Source of the DNA: Paenibacillus algicola
GTDB taxonomy: Bacteria > Bacillota > Bacilli > Paenibacillales > Paenibacillaceae
Length of the DNA: 64,000 nt
Direction: 5' to 3'
NCBI RefSeq assembly: GCF_005577435.1
Contig: NZ_CP040396.1
Coordinates: 1,794,501-1,858,500, forward strand
A model generated the notes under the pieces. It was not told the origin of the DNA, did no database searches, and worked only from the letters and a program-made list of their open reading frames with translations. A program made the translations under genes and the position numbers. This document shows positions 8,370 to 17,149 of this stretch, piece by piece; the stretch's first letter is position 1; each line of letters opens with the position of its first letter.

Positions 8370-8756
8370 ATGGCTGAACAGCTTCAACTGGATAATGGAT
8401 TGATTCGGATATCAGATGACGTTGTCTCTAAAATCGCCGGGATGGCGGCTTTGGAAACACCGGGGATTGCTGCCATGTCGGGCGGCCTATCCGAGGGCTG
8501 GGCCAAACGGCTGAGCGGCAAGAACGTGCAGAAGGGGGTAACGGTAGAAGTTGGCCAGCTTGAGGCGGCCATTGATCTGCGCATTATTGTCCTCTACGAG
8601 ACACCGATCCATGAAGTGTGCCGGATGCTTCAGCAAAATGTTCGGGAAGCAGTTGAGAGTATGACGGGTCTGCGTGTGGTGGAAGTGAACGTCAAGGTGG
8701 AAGGCGTTGCCTTCAAGGACGATGAGATCGAGGATTATTCAGGTCGTACCAAGTAA
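8370..8756 (+). CDS. Asp23/Gls24 family envelope stress protein
   Basis: The 128-residue protein has the Asp23 pattern: LDNGLIRISDDVVSKIAGMAALETPGIAAM at the N-terminus, the central KGVTVEVGQLEAAIDLRIIVLYETPIHEVCRMLQQNVREAVESMTGL segment, and VVEVNVKVEGV. It is related to B. subtilis YloU and YqhY; YqhY-type members affect acetyl-CoA carboxylase, and Staphylococcus Asp23 is tied to the membrane by a partner. ATG 8370 follows AAGGGGG at the usual spacing; an in-frame GTG at 8352 lies upstream of that site and is rejected. Confidence 0.9.
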   Translation: MAEQLQLDNGLIRISDDVVSKIAGMAALETPGIAAMSGGLSEGWAKRLSGKNVQKGVTVEVGQLEAAIDLRIIVLYETPIHEVCRMLQQNVREAVESMTGLRVVEVNVKVEGVAFKDDEIEDYSGRTK

Positions 8757-8794
8757 ATCACTACTGCAGAAATACCGCAACGAAGCAACGAAGA

Positions 8795-8826
8795 AAAGAC
8801 TACCGGGAAGACCGGTAGTCTTTTTT
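8795..8826. terminator. Bidirectional terminator between asp23 and ftsW
   Basis: AAGACTACCGG pairs with CCGGTAGTCTT around a short loop with T-runs on both strands. It overlaps the ftsW stop codon and serves two convergent genes. Confidence 0.9.
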
Positions 8827-10020
8827 GAGTACAGATTTGACATGCTCTTCCTTCGCGGGACGCGTGCTTTCCCTGGAAATGCTGAGTACAATGCCGATAG
8901 AAAGCATCATCACGAGCAGGGAAGAGCCGCCATAGCTGACGAACGGAAGCGTGACTCCCGTAATAGGAATGGTGTTGGTGACTCCGCCAATATTGACAAA
9001 GGCCTGAATCGCAATGAGTCCCATAATACCGATCCCCGTCAATGTCCCGAACGGGTCCGGACAGCGAAGAGAGACGATAATGCCTCTCCAGATGAAATAC
9101 AGGTACAGAAGGAGAAACAAGGACGTTCCGATAAAGCCGAACTCTTCCCCGATGACTGAAAAAATAAAGTCGTTGTACGGGTTAGGCAGGTAGTGCAGCT
9201 TCTGGACGCCTTCGCCGTAGCCGGCTCCCGTTACGCCGCCCTGGCCAATGGCAATCAGGGACTGCACCAGATTGTAGCCGACCCCGGATTGGTCCTGAAA
9301 CGGATTCAGAAATGCTTCAATCCGGCCCACCTTGTAGTTGCCGTCCGCTTGGGATTGTCCGCCCGAGATGGCATTGATCAAAGAGCCAACCCCGATTGTC
9401 AGCGCAAGTCCCAGAGCAACCAGCGAAATACAGGCTGTAATATGCTTCAGGCTCGCGCCTCCGGCATAAATAATAAGTCCGCAGGTGGCGACCAGAATAA
9501 AAGTGGAGCCCAGATCCGGCTGCAGCATAATCAAGCCGGCCACAACCCCGACAATAATCAGTACGGGAAAAAAACCGCCCTTCCACTGCCGGATGCGCTC
9601 CCCCTTCTTGGTAATGAGAGCAGCTAAATATCCGATTGTGGCAATCTTGGCGAGCTCTGTAGGCTGGATCCCTAAATTTCCGAGATTAAACCAGCTGGAT
9701 GCACCGTTCGTCGTGCGGCCGATCACGATGACCAGTATAAGCAGAATCAGCGTCAGAAAGAACATAGGAAAAAATAATATCCGATATTTCTTGTAAGAAA
9801 TGTTCATGGCAATCAGCATGACGAAGGTGCCCAGAGCTGCAAATACAAGCTGGCGCTTTGTAAAATACAGGGCGTCATAGCTGAACCTTTCGCTAACGAC
9901 AGCAAGGCTTGCGCTGGAGCTGAACACCATGATTAAACCGAATCCCACCAGCAGCAAGGTAAGGATCAACAGCTGAAAATCCGGCGTCCCTCTCTTTGGC
10001 TGCGGTTTGGGCGTAGTCAT
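8800..10020 (-). CDS. ftsW: FtsW/SEDS-family peptidoglycan glycosyltransferase
   Basis: Polymerises lipid II into glycan strands at the septum with a partner class B PBP. The 406-residue membrane protein has about ten transmembrane segments, the extended extracellular loop with GNYKVGRIEAFLNPFQDQSG (about 228-246), QSLIAIGQGG, GEGVQKLHYLPNPYNDFIFSVIGEEFGF with the catalytic-type Asp284, and the C-terminal VTLPFVSYGGSS motif. RodA and SpoVE share this fold; FtsW is chosen because of the ylaN neighbourhood. The ribosome binding site is weak, and translation may be coupled to the upstream yugN-like gene, 12 bp away. Confidence 0.88.
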   Translation of the reverse strand: MTTPKPQPKRGTPDFQLLILTLLLVGFGLIMVFSSSASLAVVSERFSYDALYFTKRQLVFAALGTFVMLIAMNISYKKYRILFFPMFFLTLILLILVIVIGRTTNGASSWFNLGNLGIQPTELAKIATIGYLAALITKKGERIRQWKGGFFPVLIIVGVVAGLIMLQPDLGSTFILVATCGLIIYAGGASLKHITACISLVALGLALTIGVGSLINAISGGQSQADGNYKVGRIEAFLNPFQDQSGVGYNLVQSLIAIGQGGVTGAGYGEGVQKLHYLPNPYNDFIFSVIGEEFGFIGTSLFLLLYLYFIWRGIIVSLRCPDPFGTLTGIGIMGLIAIQAFVNIGGVTNTIPITGVTLPFVSYGGSSLLVMMLSIGIVLSISRESTRPAKEEHVKSVLKKDYRSSR

Positions 10021-10032
10021 ACAATAATCGCG

Positions 10033-10380
10033 TTACGCTTCCAGAAGCGTCTTGAGCTGCTGCAGCTTTCCGTTCGCAATGTTCAGCACGGCTGAAGGAG
10101 GTGCGGAATCATATTCCAGACCGTGCGGGAAGGTAGCCTTGCCCAGGTAAACGGCTTCAATTTGAAGCACGGTATCCGGCTTCTCCAGCTTGCCTTCAAT
10201 CGCGCGCGTATTAATGCGGAGATAGTAGTCCGTTTCGTTCTTTCTGTCCTCAATTTTGAAATCATATGTAGCACGGTAGTATTCCCACTGCCAGCGGATA
10301 AAGCCGACTTTCTCTGCGCTCTCATCCATGTAGGCCAAATCACTCTTCAAGCCGTCGAGGCCCGTATCTTTGAAAATCAT
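10033..10380 (-). CDS. YugN-like family protein
   Basis: The 115-residue protein resembles the YugN-like family, small Firmicute cytoplasmic proteins of unknown role. Visible features are GFIRWQWEYYRATYDFKIEDRKNETDYYLRINTRAIEG (about 26-64), a predicted strand-rich region with conserved aromatic residues, and the PHGLEYDSAPP segment near the end. It is the first gene of a two-gene unit with ftsW. Family assignment is from memory of the family pattern, not a search. Confidence 0.65.
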   Translation of the reverse strand: MIFKDTGLDGLKSDLAYMDESAEKVGFIRWQWEYYRATYDFKIEDRKNETDYYLRINTRAIEGKLEKPDTVLQIEAVYLGKATFPHGLEYDSAPPSAVLNIANGKLQQLKTLLEA

Positions 10381-10426
10381 GGCGTCTGTAAACCCCCTTA
10401 ATTAGTCCCTACAAAGGTCTTTAAAT

Positions 10427-10455
10427 ATGATAGTATGTTTCCGGCACTTGTGCAA
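10427..10455 (-). promoter_or_regulatory. Sigma-A promoter of the yugN-ftsW unit
   Basis: On the minus strand TTGCAC (10455-10450) and TATCAT (10432-10427) are exactly 17 bp apart, 47 bp before the yugN-like start. Confidence 0.7.
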
Positions 10456-10712
10456 GCCTGCCAGCCGCGCGAAAATGTCTTTCTTTCTGCTTAAACGAAG
10501 GTCTGAAAGTCACCAGGGGAGCCGTGAATCGACTTCAATTTAAAGTGCATGGCCTTCCCGGTTTCTGCTACAATGGTTAACAAAGAAAGATGCGGCCCCA
10601 GGGTTCATGAACTTAAGGGCGGCAGCGTTAGGCAATTCCTCTATGCACAGCAAGGCGTTGAAGGCCTGAATGGCCGGACGAAAAAGCACACTTGGGGAAA
10701 GGGTGGTTGTCA
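10456..10712 (+). other. Intergenic region upstream of the M20 amidohydrolase
   Basis: No gene seen. TGC-TACAAT at 10566-10574 is an extended -10 candidate without a good -35; the leader that follows is about 130 nt and contains the palindrome GTTCATGAAC near 10603. The function of the leader is unknown. Confidence 0.35.
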
Positions 10713-11909
10713 ATGATCAGAACTGAACAGGCTGAAGCGCTGTTTCCGCGGATGGTGGAATGGCGCCGATATTTACATAGGTTTCCCGAGGTATCCTATC
10801 AGGAGGAGAAAACGGCACAATTCGTAGCTTCTGTCCTGGAAGCGCTGGGCTATGAGCCCCGCACCGGGATGGGCGGACATGGTGTGATGGCTGTGCTGAA
10901 GGGTGGCAGGCCCGGCCGCACCATCGTGCTGCGCGCGGATATGGACGCTCTTCCCATCCAGGATGAAAAGGAATGTCAATATAAATCCGCTGTGGAGGGG
11001 GTTATGCATGCCTGCGGCCATGATGGGCATACGTCCATGCTGCTGGCGGCTGCAGCTTATTTTAAATCGATGGAGGACCAGGTTCGCGGAGAGATACGGT
11101 TTCTGTTCCAGCCGGCAGAAGAAGTATGCCCCGGCGGTGCGCTGGGCATGATCGAGGCCGGTGCACTAAAGGGAGCCGATGTGATTTATGGCCTGCACTT
11201 GTGGACGCCGCTGCCGGTCGGCATGGCCTCAAGCGCCGCAGGTCCGCTTATGGCCGCTGCGGATGAATTCTTCATTGATATGGTGGGCCGGGGCGGCCAC
11301 GGAGGGATGCCACATGTGACTGCAGATGCCGTGCTGGCCGGGGCAACGCTCGTCACCCAGCTGCAGAGCATTGTGAGCCGGTCCGTGGACCCCTTGCAGC
11401 CTGCAGTCGTGACGATAGGCACCATCCAGGGCGGCTCGGCGCAAAATGTTGTCGCTGACCGCTGCCGGATTACGGGGACAGTGCGGACCTTTGATGAGGA
11501 GACTCGCCTGCTTATTCGAAGCCGTATTGAGAGAATTGCCCATGCTGTTGCTGACAGCAGCGATACAACCGCAGTTATTGACTACCTCATCGGGTACCCG
11601 GCAGTTATTAATGATGAGCTGGAAACCCAGCGCTTCTTTAAGACCGCTCCTCAGGTGTTTGGGGGAGAGCAGGTGCTGCTGACACCGCCGATTATGCCGG
11701 CGGAGGATTTCGCTTATTATTTGCAGCAGATTCCAGGCTGCTTTATGTTTGTCGGTGCAGGCAATGAAGCGAAAGGAGCGGTCTATCCGCATCATCATCC
11801 AAGGTTTGATTTTGATGAGGATGCCATGCTTCTGGGCCTGAAGCTGCTCATCCAGATGACAGAAGCCTATCAGGATGAACATGAAGGAACCGAAGGCAGC
11901 GCCAATTAA
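10713..11909 (+). CDS. M20D-family amidohydrolase (N-acyl-amino acid / hippurate hydrolase type)
   Basis: Hydrolyses N-acyl amino acids or related amides in the cytoplasm with two metal ions. The 398-residue protein has the metal motif HACGHDGH at about 99-106 (H99, C101, H103), the catalytic FQPAEE with E136/E137, GLHLWTPLPVG, the dimerisation domain with GRGGHGGMPH, and a C-terminal MPAEDFAYYL metal site. Substrate cannot be told: carboxypeptidase, hippuricase and N-acetyl-diaminopimelate deacetylase share the pattern. ATG 10713 follows AAAGGGTGG. Confidence 0.9.
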   Translation: MIRTEQAEALFPRMVEWRRYLHRFPEVSYQEEKTAQFVASVLEALGYEPRTGMGGHGVMAVLKGGRPGRTIVLRADMDALPIQDEKECQYKSAVEGVMHACGHDGHTSMLLAAAAYFKSMEDQVRGEIRFLFQPAEEVCPGGALGMIEAGALKGADVIYGLHLWTPLPVGMASSAAGPLMAAADEFFIDMVGRGGHGGMPHVTADAVLAGATLVTQLQSIVSRSVDPLQPAVVTIGTIQGGSAQNVVADRCRITGTVRTFDEETRLLIRSRIERIAHAVADSSDTTAVIDYLIGYPAVINDELETQRFFKTAPQVFGGEQVLLTPPIMPAEDFAYYLQQIPGCFMFVGAGNEAKGAVYPHHHPRFDFDEDAMLLGLKLLIQMTEAYQDEHEGTEGSAN

Positions 11910-11952
11910 GCATGCATGAAAGCGTGGAGATCAGGTCATTCTAAGCTTAGGG

Positions 11953-11996
11953 GAAGTTCAAGCTCGTGAGTATTTGAGCTTGAGCTTCTTTTTTTG
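11953..11996 (+). terminator. Terminator after the M20 gene
   Basis: GAAGTTCAAGCTC pairs with GAGCTTGAGCTTC (one wobble) around a 10-nt loop, followed by eight T residues. Confidence 0.9.
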
Positions 11997-12014
11997 TGAA
12001 AGGAGACTTCGTCC

Positions 12015-13766
12015 ATGCATAGCGATTCTATGAATACGAACAAAACGGCCTCACAGACCGGACCTTGTATCGTGCAGCGCAACCGCACTATTTTGCTGGA
12101 GGTGGGCCACCCGGATTTTGAGAAAGCGCAGTCCACACTGTCGCACTATTGCGAGCTGGTGAAGAGCCCGGCTTCTTTTCATACCTACCAGATCACGCCG
12201 CTATCGCTGTGGAATGCTGCCGCCGCCGGATGGTGTCCCGCTGCGGTCATTTCGAGCCTGGTCCCGCTTTCCCGCTGGGAAGTGCCGTCCGCCGTACAGG
12301 GGGAAATCCAGGAGCTGATGTCGAGATTCGGCAAGCTGAGGCTGACCTGTCATCCACAGAAGACAAGCTGGCTGCTTCTGTCGCTGGAGGATATCCAGAC
12401 GGAAGAGGCGATAAGTGCCTTGCCATGCCTGAAAGAAGCAGGGGCTGTGTTCGCAGCCGGACTGAGTGTGGAAATTCCATCGCACCGTCGCGGGATGCTG
12501 AAGCAGGAGCTGACTCGCGCCGGCTATCCTGTACTGGACCTTGCCGGGTATGAGGACGGACAGCATCTCGGACTGGAATGGTCCCCCTCCTGCACGGGAG
12601 AAGGCTTTCAGCTGCGGGAATATCAGCGTGCTGCAGTCAGTGCCTTTATGAACGGCGGCGGTACAGGGGGCAGCGGGGTGTTGGTGCTGCCCTGCGGCGC
12701 CGGAAAGACCGTGATCGGTCTTGGTGCCATGATGGAGCTGCAGTGCGAGACGCTAATTCTGACCTCCAGCTCTACATCGGTAGCCCAGTGGATCAACGAG
12801 CTGGTGACCCGGACAACGCTTCAGCAGGAGGAGATTGGCGAGTACACCGGACAGCGGAAAAAGGTAGGGCCGGTTACGGTGGCGACTTATCACATGCTGA
12901 CGCACCGCAAGGGAGCAGAGGCGCCTCAGCCTGTCAATCTGTTCAGCGAGCGCAGCTGGGGATTGATTATTTATGACGAGGTGCATTTGCTTCCGGCTCC
13001 GGTATTCCGCGCTGCTGCCGACATTCAGGCTACACGCCGCCTTGGATTGACTGCTACGCTGATTCGTGAGGATGGAAGAGAGCAGGATGTCTTTTCGCTC
13101 ATCGGCCCCAAGCGATATGTAATGCCCTGGAAAAGGCTGGAGGAGAAGGGCTGGATTGCTTCGGCGGATTGCGTAGAGCTGAAGGTGTCGCTGCCGGATT
13201 CTCTCAAGCCTGCCTACTATAGGGCTGGAAAAAGAGAGCAGTACAGGCTGGCCTCCGAAAATCCGGCCAAGACAGCTGCAGCGAAGAGACTGCTATCCCG
13301 TCATGCCGGGGAGCAGATGTTAATTATCGGTCAATATGTGAAGCAGCTTCAGAGCATGGCAGAGGCGCTGAACGTTCCCTTGATCACCGGGAGCACGAAT
13401 CGGGCGGAACGAGAACGGCTGTATGACGCCTTTCGAGAGGGCTCTATACCGGTACTGGCCGTATCCAAGGTGGCGAATTTTGCGGTGGACCTGCCGGATG
13501 CCTCGGTCGCTTTGGAGGTGTCTGGCAGCTACGGCTCACGGCAGGAGGAGGCGCAGCGACTGGGGAGAATTTTGCGTCCCAAAAAAAACGGCGCCCGCGC
13601 CTCCTTCTACCATCTGGTGACGAAGGACAGCCGGGAAGAAGAGTTTGCAATTCGCCGGCGAATGTTTCTGATCGAACAAGGATATGAATACGTAACGCAG
13701 AACGGGGATGCTCTCTGCGGTGCGGATGTGCAATGGAACGCTCGAGAGGAGGGGGGGCTCATATGA
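12015..13766 (+). CDS. XPB/ERCC3-type superfamily 2 DNA helicase
   Basis: An ATP-driven DNA helicase/translocase of the bacterial XPB group, 583 residues. Motifs: Walker A PCGAGKT at about 226-232, DEVH at 321-324, LTATLIRED at 345-353 containing the RED signature of XPB, and QRLGRILRPKK as motif VI. Residues 1-190 resemble the XPB damage-recognition region. Bacterial XPB proteins unwind DNA in vitro; their cellular role is unsettled. ATG 12015 follows AAAGGAGA, only about 20 bp after a terminator. The stop overlaps the next start (ATGA), so the two genes are translationally coupled. Confidence 0.9.
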   Translation: MHSDSMNTNKTASQTGPCIVQRNRTILLEVGHPDFEKAQSTLSHYCELVKSPASFHTYQITPLSLWNAAAAGWCPAAVISSLVPLSRWEVPSAVQGEIQELMSRFGKLRLTCHPQKTSWLLLSLEDIQTEEAISALPCLKEAGAVFAAGLSVEIPSHRRGMLKQELTRAGYPVLDLAGYEDGQHLGLEWSPSCTGEGFQLREYQRAAVSAFMNGGGTGGSGVLVLPCGAGKTVIGLGAMMELQCETLILTSSSTSVAQWINELVTRTTLQQEEIGEYTGQRKKVGPVTVATYHMLTHRKGAEAPQPVNLFSERSWGLIIYDEVHLLPAPVFRAAADIQATRRLGLTATLIREDGREQDVFSLIGPKRYVMPWKRLEEKGWIASADCVELKVSLPDSLKPAYYRAGKREQYRLASENPAKTAAAKRLLSRHAGEQMLIIGQYVKQLQSMAEALNVPLITGSTNRAERERLYDAFREGSIPVLAVSKVANFAVDLPDASVALEVSGSYGSRQEEAQRLGRILRPKKNGARASFYHLVTKDSREEEFAIRRRMFLIEQGYEYVTQNGDALCGADVQWNAREEGGLI

Positions 13767-15493
13767 ACCGAGATGAACTTCCCCATACAACAAGACCCGT
13801 GCTGCAAGAAGCTGAGACTCAGGTGCTTACCCGGGTGTGGCAGTGCTTTGCCGGACAGCCGTTTGATGATGCCGAGCTGTCGGCCTTGTCCGTGCCGCCG
13901 CTTAGCGGAGCGGAGGTGCTGGCTGCTGTAACTGGGCTCGTGCGTAGCGGCGAGCTTCAATCGGCTCCAAAAGCATGGGGAGAGCGCTGGTTCTACATCC
14001 CCGAAAATCATCTTGCAGCGCTTCAGGAGCAGTTCTATGAGCTGCCCCCTGAAATTTATGCGGCTGCAGAGCCTGCCTTGAAGCAGGAGGCTGCTCCGGG
14101 ACTCCCCCGGGACGTGCTGCAGGCGCTGCTCTTTCTGCACCAGGAGGGAGGTCTCGAGCTGACCGCCAGGGGTACGATTCACAAAAGGCAGCTGCAAAAG
14201 CTGAACAGACTGAAGACGGGCTTGCAGCCGGAGCATGTTTATGCCCTTGGCGTGTCTGATCAGCATCCAGACTTGTATCCGCCTGTGGCCGCGGTGCTGC
14301 TCGATTTGCTGCTCACACTCGGCCTTGTGCGGGAACAGGCGGGAAGCCTCAGACTGGATTCTAAAGCCGTTCGCGCCTGGCTCGCCTTGCCGGAGGAAAG
14401 TATGCATGCCCTGATTTTTCAGCAGGTGCTGAATCGGTACGGTGCACCATCCGTGCCTCTTCAGCATTTCAGAAGGCTGCTTTGTTGTAGAAAGCTCTCA
14501 CCTCATGCCTGGATAAAGGGAGATGTGCTGGTGGCGTCCATTGCGGGCTTCCAGGCTAAGCCTGCAGCCATGGAGTCGGTTACAGCCGGAGCCCAGGCGT
14601 GGATGAATTTTATGGCCGCAGCCGGCTGGGCGGATATAGGGCAATGCGAGCAGGGAAGACCATGGCTTTCCTTGCGGCTGCCTGGTCACGCTTTACTGTC
14701 GCCGCCCCGAGGCCCGATCGACGAAAGCTCGCTTTCCATCCAGCCATGTCTGTATGTTCAGCCGGATGGGGACATTCTTGTGCTGCCCGATGCGCCGTTG
14801 TCTGTGCATTGGGATGTCGCGCGCTGCGCCGAACGGCTGTCGGAGGACCGGATCACCACATACCGGCTGACCCGGGAATCTCTGCAGGCTGCAGCGCGTC
14901 AAGGCTATTCTGCCGGGGAGATGCTGAACGGTCTTATGCGCTATTCCTTATCGGGCATTCCAGAGTCAGTGGCGGATGCTGTGCAGCTATGGGGACAATC
15001 AGACGTCGCGGCATCCCCTGAATCCAGTGCAGACCGAGAGAAGCTGCACTGTTCAGAAGCTGCAGGGCAGAGTGCAGCGCCGGAGCAAGCTGGGATCACG
15101 AAGAATTTACATACCCGCGGTTTTGCTCTGCAGAAGGGCCTCATTCACCACGACCACCTTGTGGAGAGATTGGAGCCGGATTTCAATGTTCCTTATGCCG
15201 ATGCCCTCTTTCCGGGTCTCAAAGACATCCCCCGTTCCTGGACCCGCGAGCTGCGGTCATACCATAGATCCACGGCGGAGAAGCTTATGGAGACGGCGCT
15301 GGGCTGGCGTATGGCGCTGGAGCTAGGGGCAGCAGAAAGCGTGGTCCGGTTCATACCGCTGCAGCACGAGCCTGCGCCGTGGAAAATGACGGGCCTGCTA
15401 TACGAACAGGAATCGGCTGCGCCCCGGCGTGTCGTGCTTGGGGCGGAGGACTGGCCGAGATTGCGTATTTTACTGCCCCTCTCATGCGAGTAA
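13763..15493 (+). CDS. Helicase-associated protein, probable XPB partner
   Basis: A 576-residue soluble protein overlapping the helicase gene by 4 bp. The region at about 330-410 (VQPDGDILVLPDAPLSVHWDVARCAERLSE, then TYRLTRESLQAAARQGYSAGEMLNGLMRYS, then SGIPESV) resembles the XPB/Ssl2 N-terminal-type domain (Pfam Helicase_C_3). The rest is helical, Leu/Ala-rich and suggestive of winged-helix modules. It has no ATPase motifs. The arrangement suggests that a domain fused to eukaryotic XPB is supplied here by a separate protein. Function is inferred. ATG 13763 follows GGAGGGGGGG. Confidence 0.6.
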   Translation: MNRDELPHTTRPVLQEAETQVLTRVWQCFAGQPFDDAELSALSVPPLSGAEVLAAVTGLVRSGELQSAPKAWGERWFYIPENHLAALQEQFYELPPEIYAAAEPALKQEAAPGLPRDVLQALLFLHQEGGLELTARGTIHKRQLQKLNRLKTGLQPEHVYALGVSDQHPDLYPPVAAVLLDLLLTLGLVREQAGSLRLDSKAVRAWLALPEESMHALIFQQVLNRYGAPSVPLQHFRRLLCCRKLSPHAWIKGDVLVASIAGFQAKPAAMESVTAGAQAWMNFMAAAGWADIGQCEQGRPWLSLRLPGHALLSPPRGPIDESSLSIQPCLYVQPDGDILVLPDAPLSVHWDVARCAERLSEDRITTYRLTRESLQAAARQGYSAGEMLNGLMRYSLSGIPESVADAVQLWGQSDVAASPESSADREKLHCSEAAGQSAAPEQAGITKNLHTRGFALQKGLIHHDHLVERLEPDFNVPYADALFPGLKDIPRSWTRELRSYHRSTAEKLMETALGWRMALELGAAESVVRFIPLQHEPAPWKMTGLLYEQESAAPRRVVLGAEDWPRLRILLPLSCE

Positions 15494-15671
15494 TGCAGCA
15501 GAACGATACATCTCTTGAGGATGAAGCAGGCTGCCAAGCGGCTTTTCAGCGGTGCTTGAATCTTTGGGCTGCGGTGCATTTCCCCTTCTTAAGAAGCGCC
15601 TGATATGCTATGATAATAGGAGCCGGCTTTACTTGAAGCCGGTAAATCTATAACAGAAGTGGGATGAGTTC

Positions 15672-16109
15672 ATGAGCGTATCGGAATTAAACACGGTCGA
15701 TATGGCCGAGGTGCTCACCTACGCCTATCAATTGGGTGATATGATTAATGCGTCCGTGGAAGTGGCGGACTATCTATATTGGAAGCAGGCTGTGGAGAAT
15801 CATCCGGATGTGAAGGCACTGGTGAGGGAGCTTCAGGCGAAGAAGGAGCTTTTTGAGGAAACGGAGCGCTTCGGGCACTTCCATCCGAATTATCATGAAG
15901 CGAAGGAGCAGGTCAGCGCGGTGGAGGCGAAGCTGGAGGGAATTGAGGAGGTTGCTCGATTTAAGCTGGCAGAGAAGAATCTGGATGAGCTGCTGCACAG
16001 CATGTCGGAGACCATTGCCTTTTCCGTATCAGACAGCATCAAGGTTCCGAGCAACGATCCGCTGCCGAAGAAGGGCTGTGGCAGCGGTGGCGGCTGTCAG
16101 TGCGGATAA
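15672..16109 (+). CDS. ylbF: YlbF family regulator (RNase Y-associated complex)
   Basis: The 145-residue helical protein matches YlbF: AEVLTYAYQLGDMINASVEVADYLYWKQAVENHPDVKALVRELQ, and a C-terminal Cys-rich tail CGSGGGCQCG (C136, C142, C144). In Bacillus, YlbF, YmcA and YaaT form a complex that carries Fe-S clusters and directs RNase Y in mRNA processing, competence and biofilm formation. Upstream, TGC-TATGAT (15606-15614) is an extended -10, and a CCGGCTT/AAGCCGG hairpin (15623-15642) lies in the leader. It is followed by ylbG as in B. subtilis. Confidence 0.92.
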   Translation: MSVSELNTVDMAEVLTYAYQLGDMINASVEVADYLYWKQAVENHPDVKALVRELQAKKELFEETERFGHFHPNYHEAKEQVSAVEAKLEGIEEVARFKLAEKNLDELLHSMSETIAFSVSDSIKVPSNDPLPKKGCGSGGGCQCG

Positions 16110-16151
16110 ATAGCGGCACAATAGTTGAAGAGAGCGAGGCGATGGGTATTC

Positions 16152-16415
16152 ATGCTGGCGGAACGAACAGGCTTTATTATATGGGTGAGTGATATTAAAG
16201 CAGCTAGAAATCTGGAGAAGTATGGGAGCGTTCATTATATTTCCCGCCGCATGCAGTATGTCGTCATGTACGTCAATGCAGACCGTGCGGAGGAGACGGC
16301 ACGTAACGTTCGGCGGCTGTCCTATGTGCGCAAGATTGAGCGCTCGTACCGGAATGAGATCAAGAAGGAATATAGCAGCAAGACACCGGATAAAACGCAG
16401 TTTTACGGGGTCTAA
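16152..16415 (+). CDS. ylbG: YlbG family protein (DUF2129)
   Basis: The 87-residue protein has the YlbG pattern: RTGFIIWVSDIKAARNLEKYGSVHYISRRMQYVVMYVNAD and YVRKIERSYRNEIKKEY. Function is unknown; it is consistently linked to ylbF in Bacillales, which suggests co-expression. ATG 16152 matches the family N-terminus. A TTG at 16125 would add nine Arg/Lys-rich residues and is less likely. The gene ends at a clear terminator shared with ylbF. Confidence 0.88.
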   Translation: MLAERTGFIIWVSDIKAARNLEKYGSVHYISRRMQYVVMYVNADRAEETARNVRRLSYVRKIERSYRNEIKKEYSSKTPDKTQFYGV

Positions 16416-16436
16416 GCAAGCAGGTGAGCAGGGTGA

Positions 16437-16461
16437 AGCGGCCGATACGGCCGCTTTTTTT
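16437..16461 (+). terminator. Terminator of ylbFG
   Basis: AGCGGCCG-ATA-CGGCCGCT followed by TTTTTTT. Confidence 0.92.
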
Positions 16462-16503
16462 GAATCCTGAAACATATATTCATATCTAAAAAAGTTTATC
16501 TTC

Positions 16504-16532
16504 TTGTGCGGATATGAGGAATGTTGTAATAT
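16504..16532 (+). promoter_or_regulatory. Candidate promoter of the 145-residue unknown gene
   Basis: TTGTGC (16504-16509) and TAATAT (16527-16532) are 17 bp apart, 53 bp before the start codon. Confidence 0.5.
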
Positions 16533-16585
16533 GTTGGGTATATATACATAGATAGAAAGACCCATATGGTGGGAGATGATCATGG

Positions 16586-17023
16586 ATGAGAGATAAAGGC
16601 ACGGAGCGCTGGAGTACGTACGAGCCCTTCTATATCACATTGAATGATAAGAAAATAGCGGATATTGTCATCACGCATCATGCACGGCAGCGGTACGAGG
16701 AACGGCTGAAGGCCGAAGGAGCACAGCAGGAGGAGATCGGGGCCTGGATGTGGGAATGCCTGAAGCAGAACCGGATTACGCCGTATTACAAGAACGAGCA
16801 GGATGTCTATTTGATCGATGAGGATCTTGTCATGGTGGCTGAATTCTCGGAGCTGGAGCATGAACGGGATTTGATTGGAAATCCGCTGCACCAGATGATT
16901 ATCGTTACCTTTCTCGGCCGGATGTCCGAAACGATTGAGCTTCGGGATCTGAAGTCGTATTATTCCTGGCTGCGTCATTCCCGCCGGATGACCCTGGTCA
17001 AGAACAGCCGCAAACGCAAATAA
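16586..17023 (+). CDS. Unknown protein with a DUF4258-like core
   Basis: A 145-residue soluble protein that I do not recognise with confidence. The segment IADIVITHHARQRYEERL (about 26-43) followed by a helix and then VYLIDEDLVMVAEFSELE has the order seen in DUF4258-like small proteins (a HAxxRxxER motif, helix, two strands). The C-terminus is basic (LRHSRRMTLVKNSRKRK), which suggests nucleic acid binding. It has its own promoter and terminator, so it is monocistronic. ATG 16586 is used because the ATG four bases upstream meets a stop after four codons. Confidence 0.7.
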   Translation: MRDKGTERWSTYEPFYITLNDKKIADIVITHHARQRYEERLKAEGAQQEEIGAWMWECLKQNRITPYYKNEQDVYLIDEDLVMVAEFSELEHERDLIGNPLHQMIIVTFLGRMSETIELRDLKSYYSWLRHSRRMTLVKNSRKRK

Positions 17024-17062
17024 GAGCAGACGTGCCTGAAGCCGCGCGAATGCTCTTTTTTT
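17023..17062 (+). terminator. Terminator of the 145-residue unknown gene
   Basis: AGAGCA at 17023-17028 pairs with TGCTCT at 17051-17056, followed by T residues. The stem is short and the loop partly paired. Confidence 0.6.
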
Positions 17063-17149
17063 GTGCTTGGGGATGCTTGTCCGGTACAATGAAGCTGGAT
17101 AAAACGCACGATTTGATGCTATAAATGAACCATAAGGGAGTGAAGAGAG

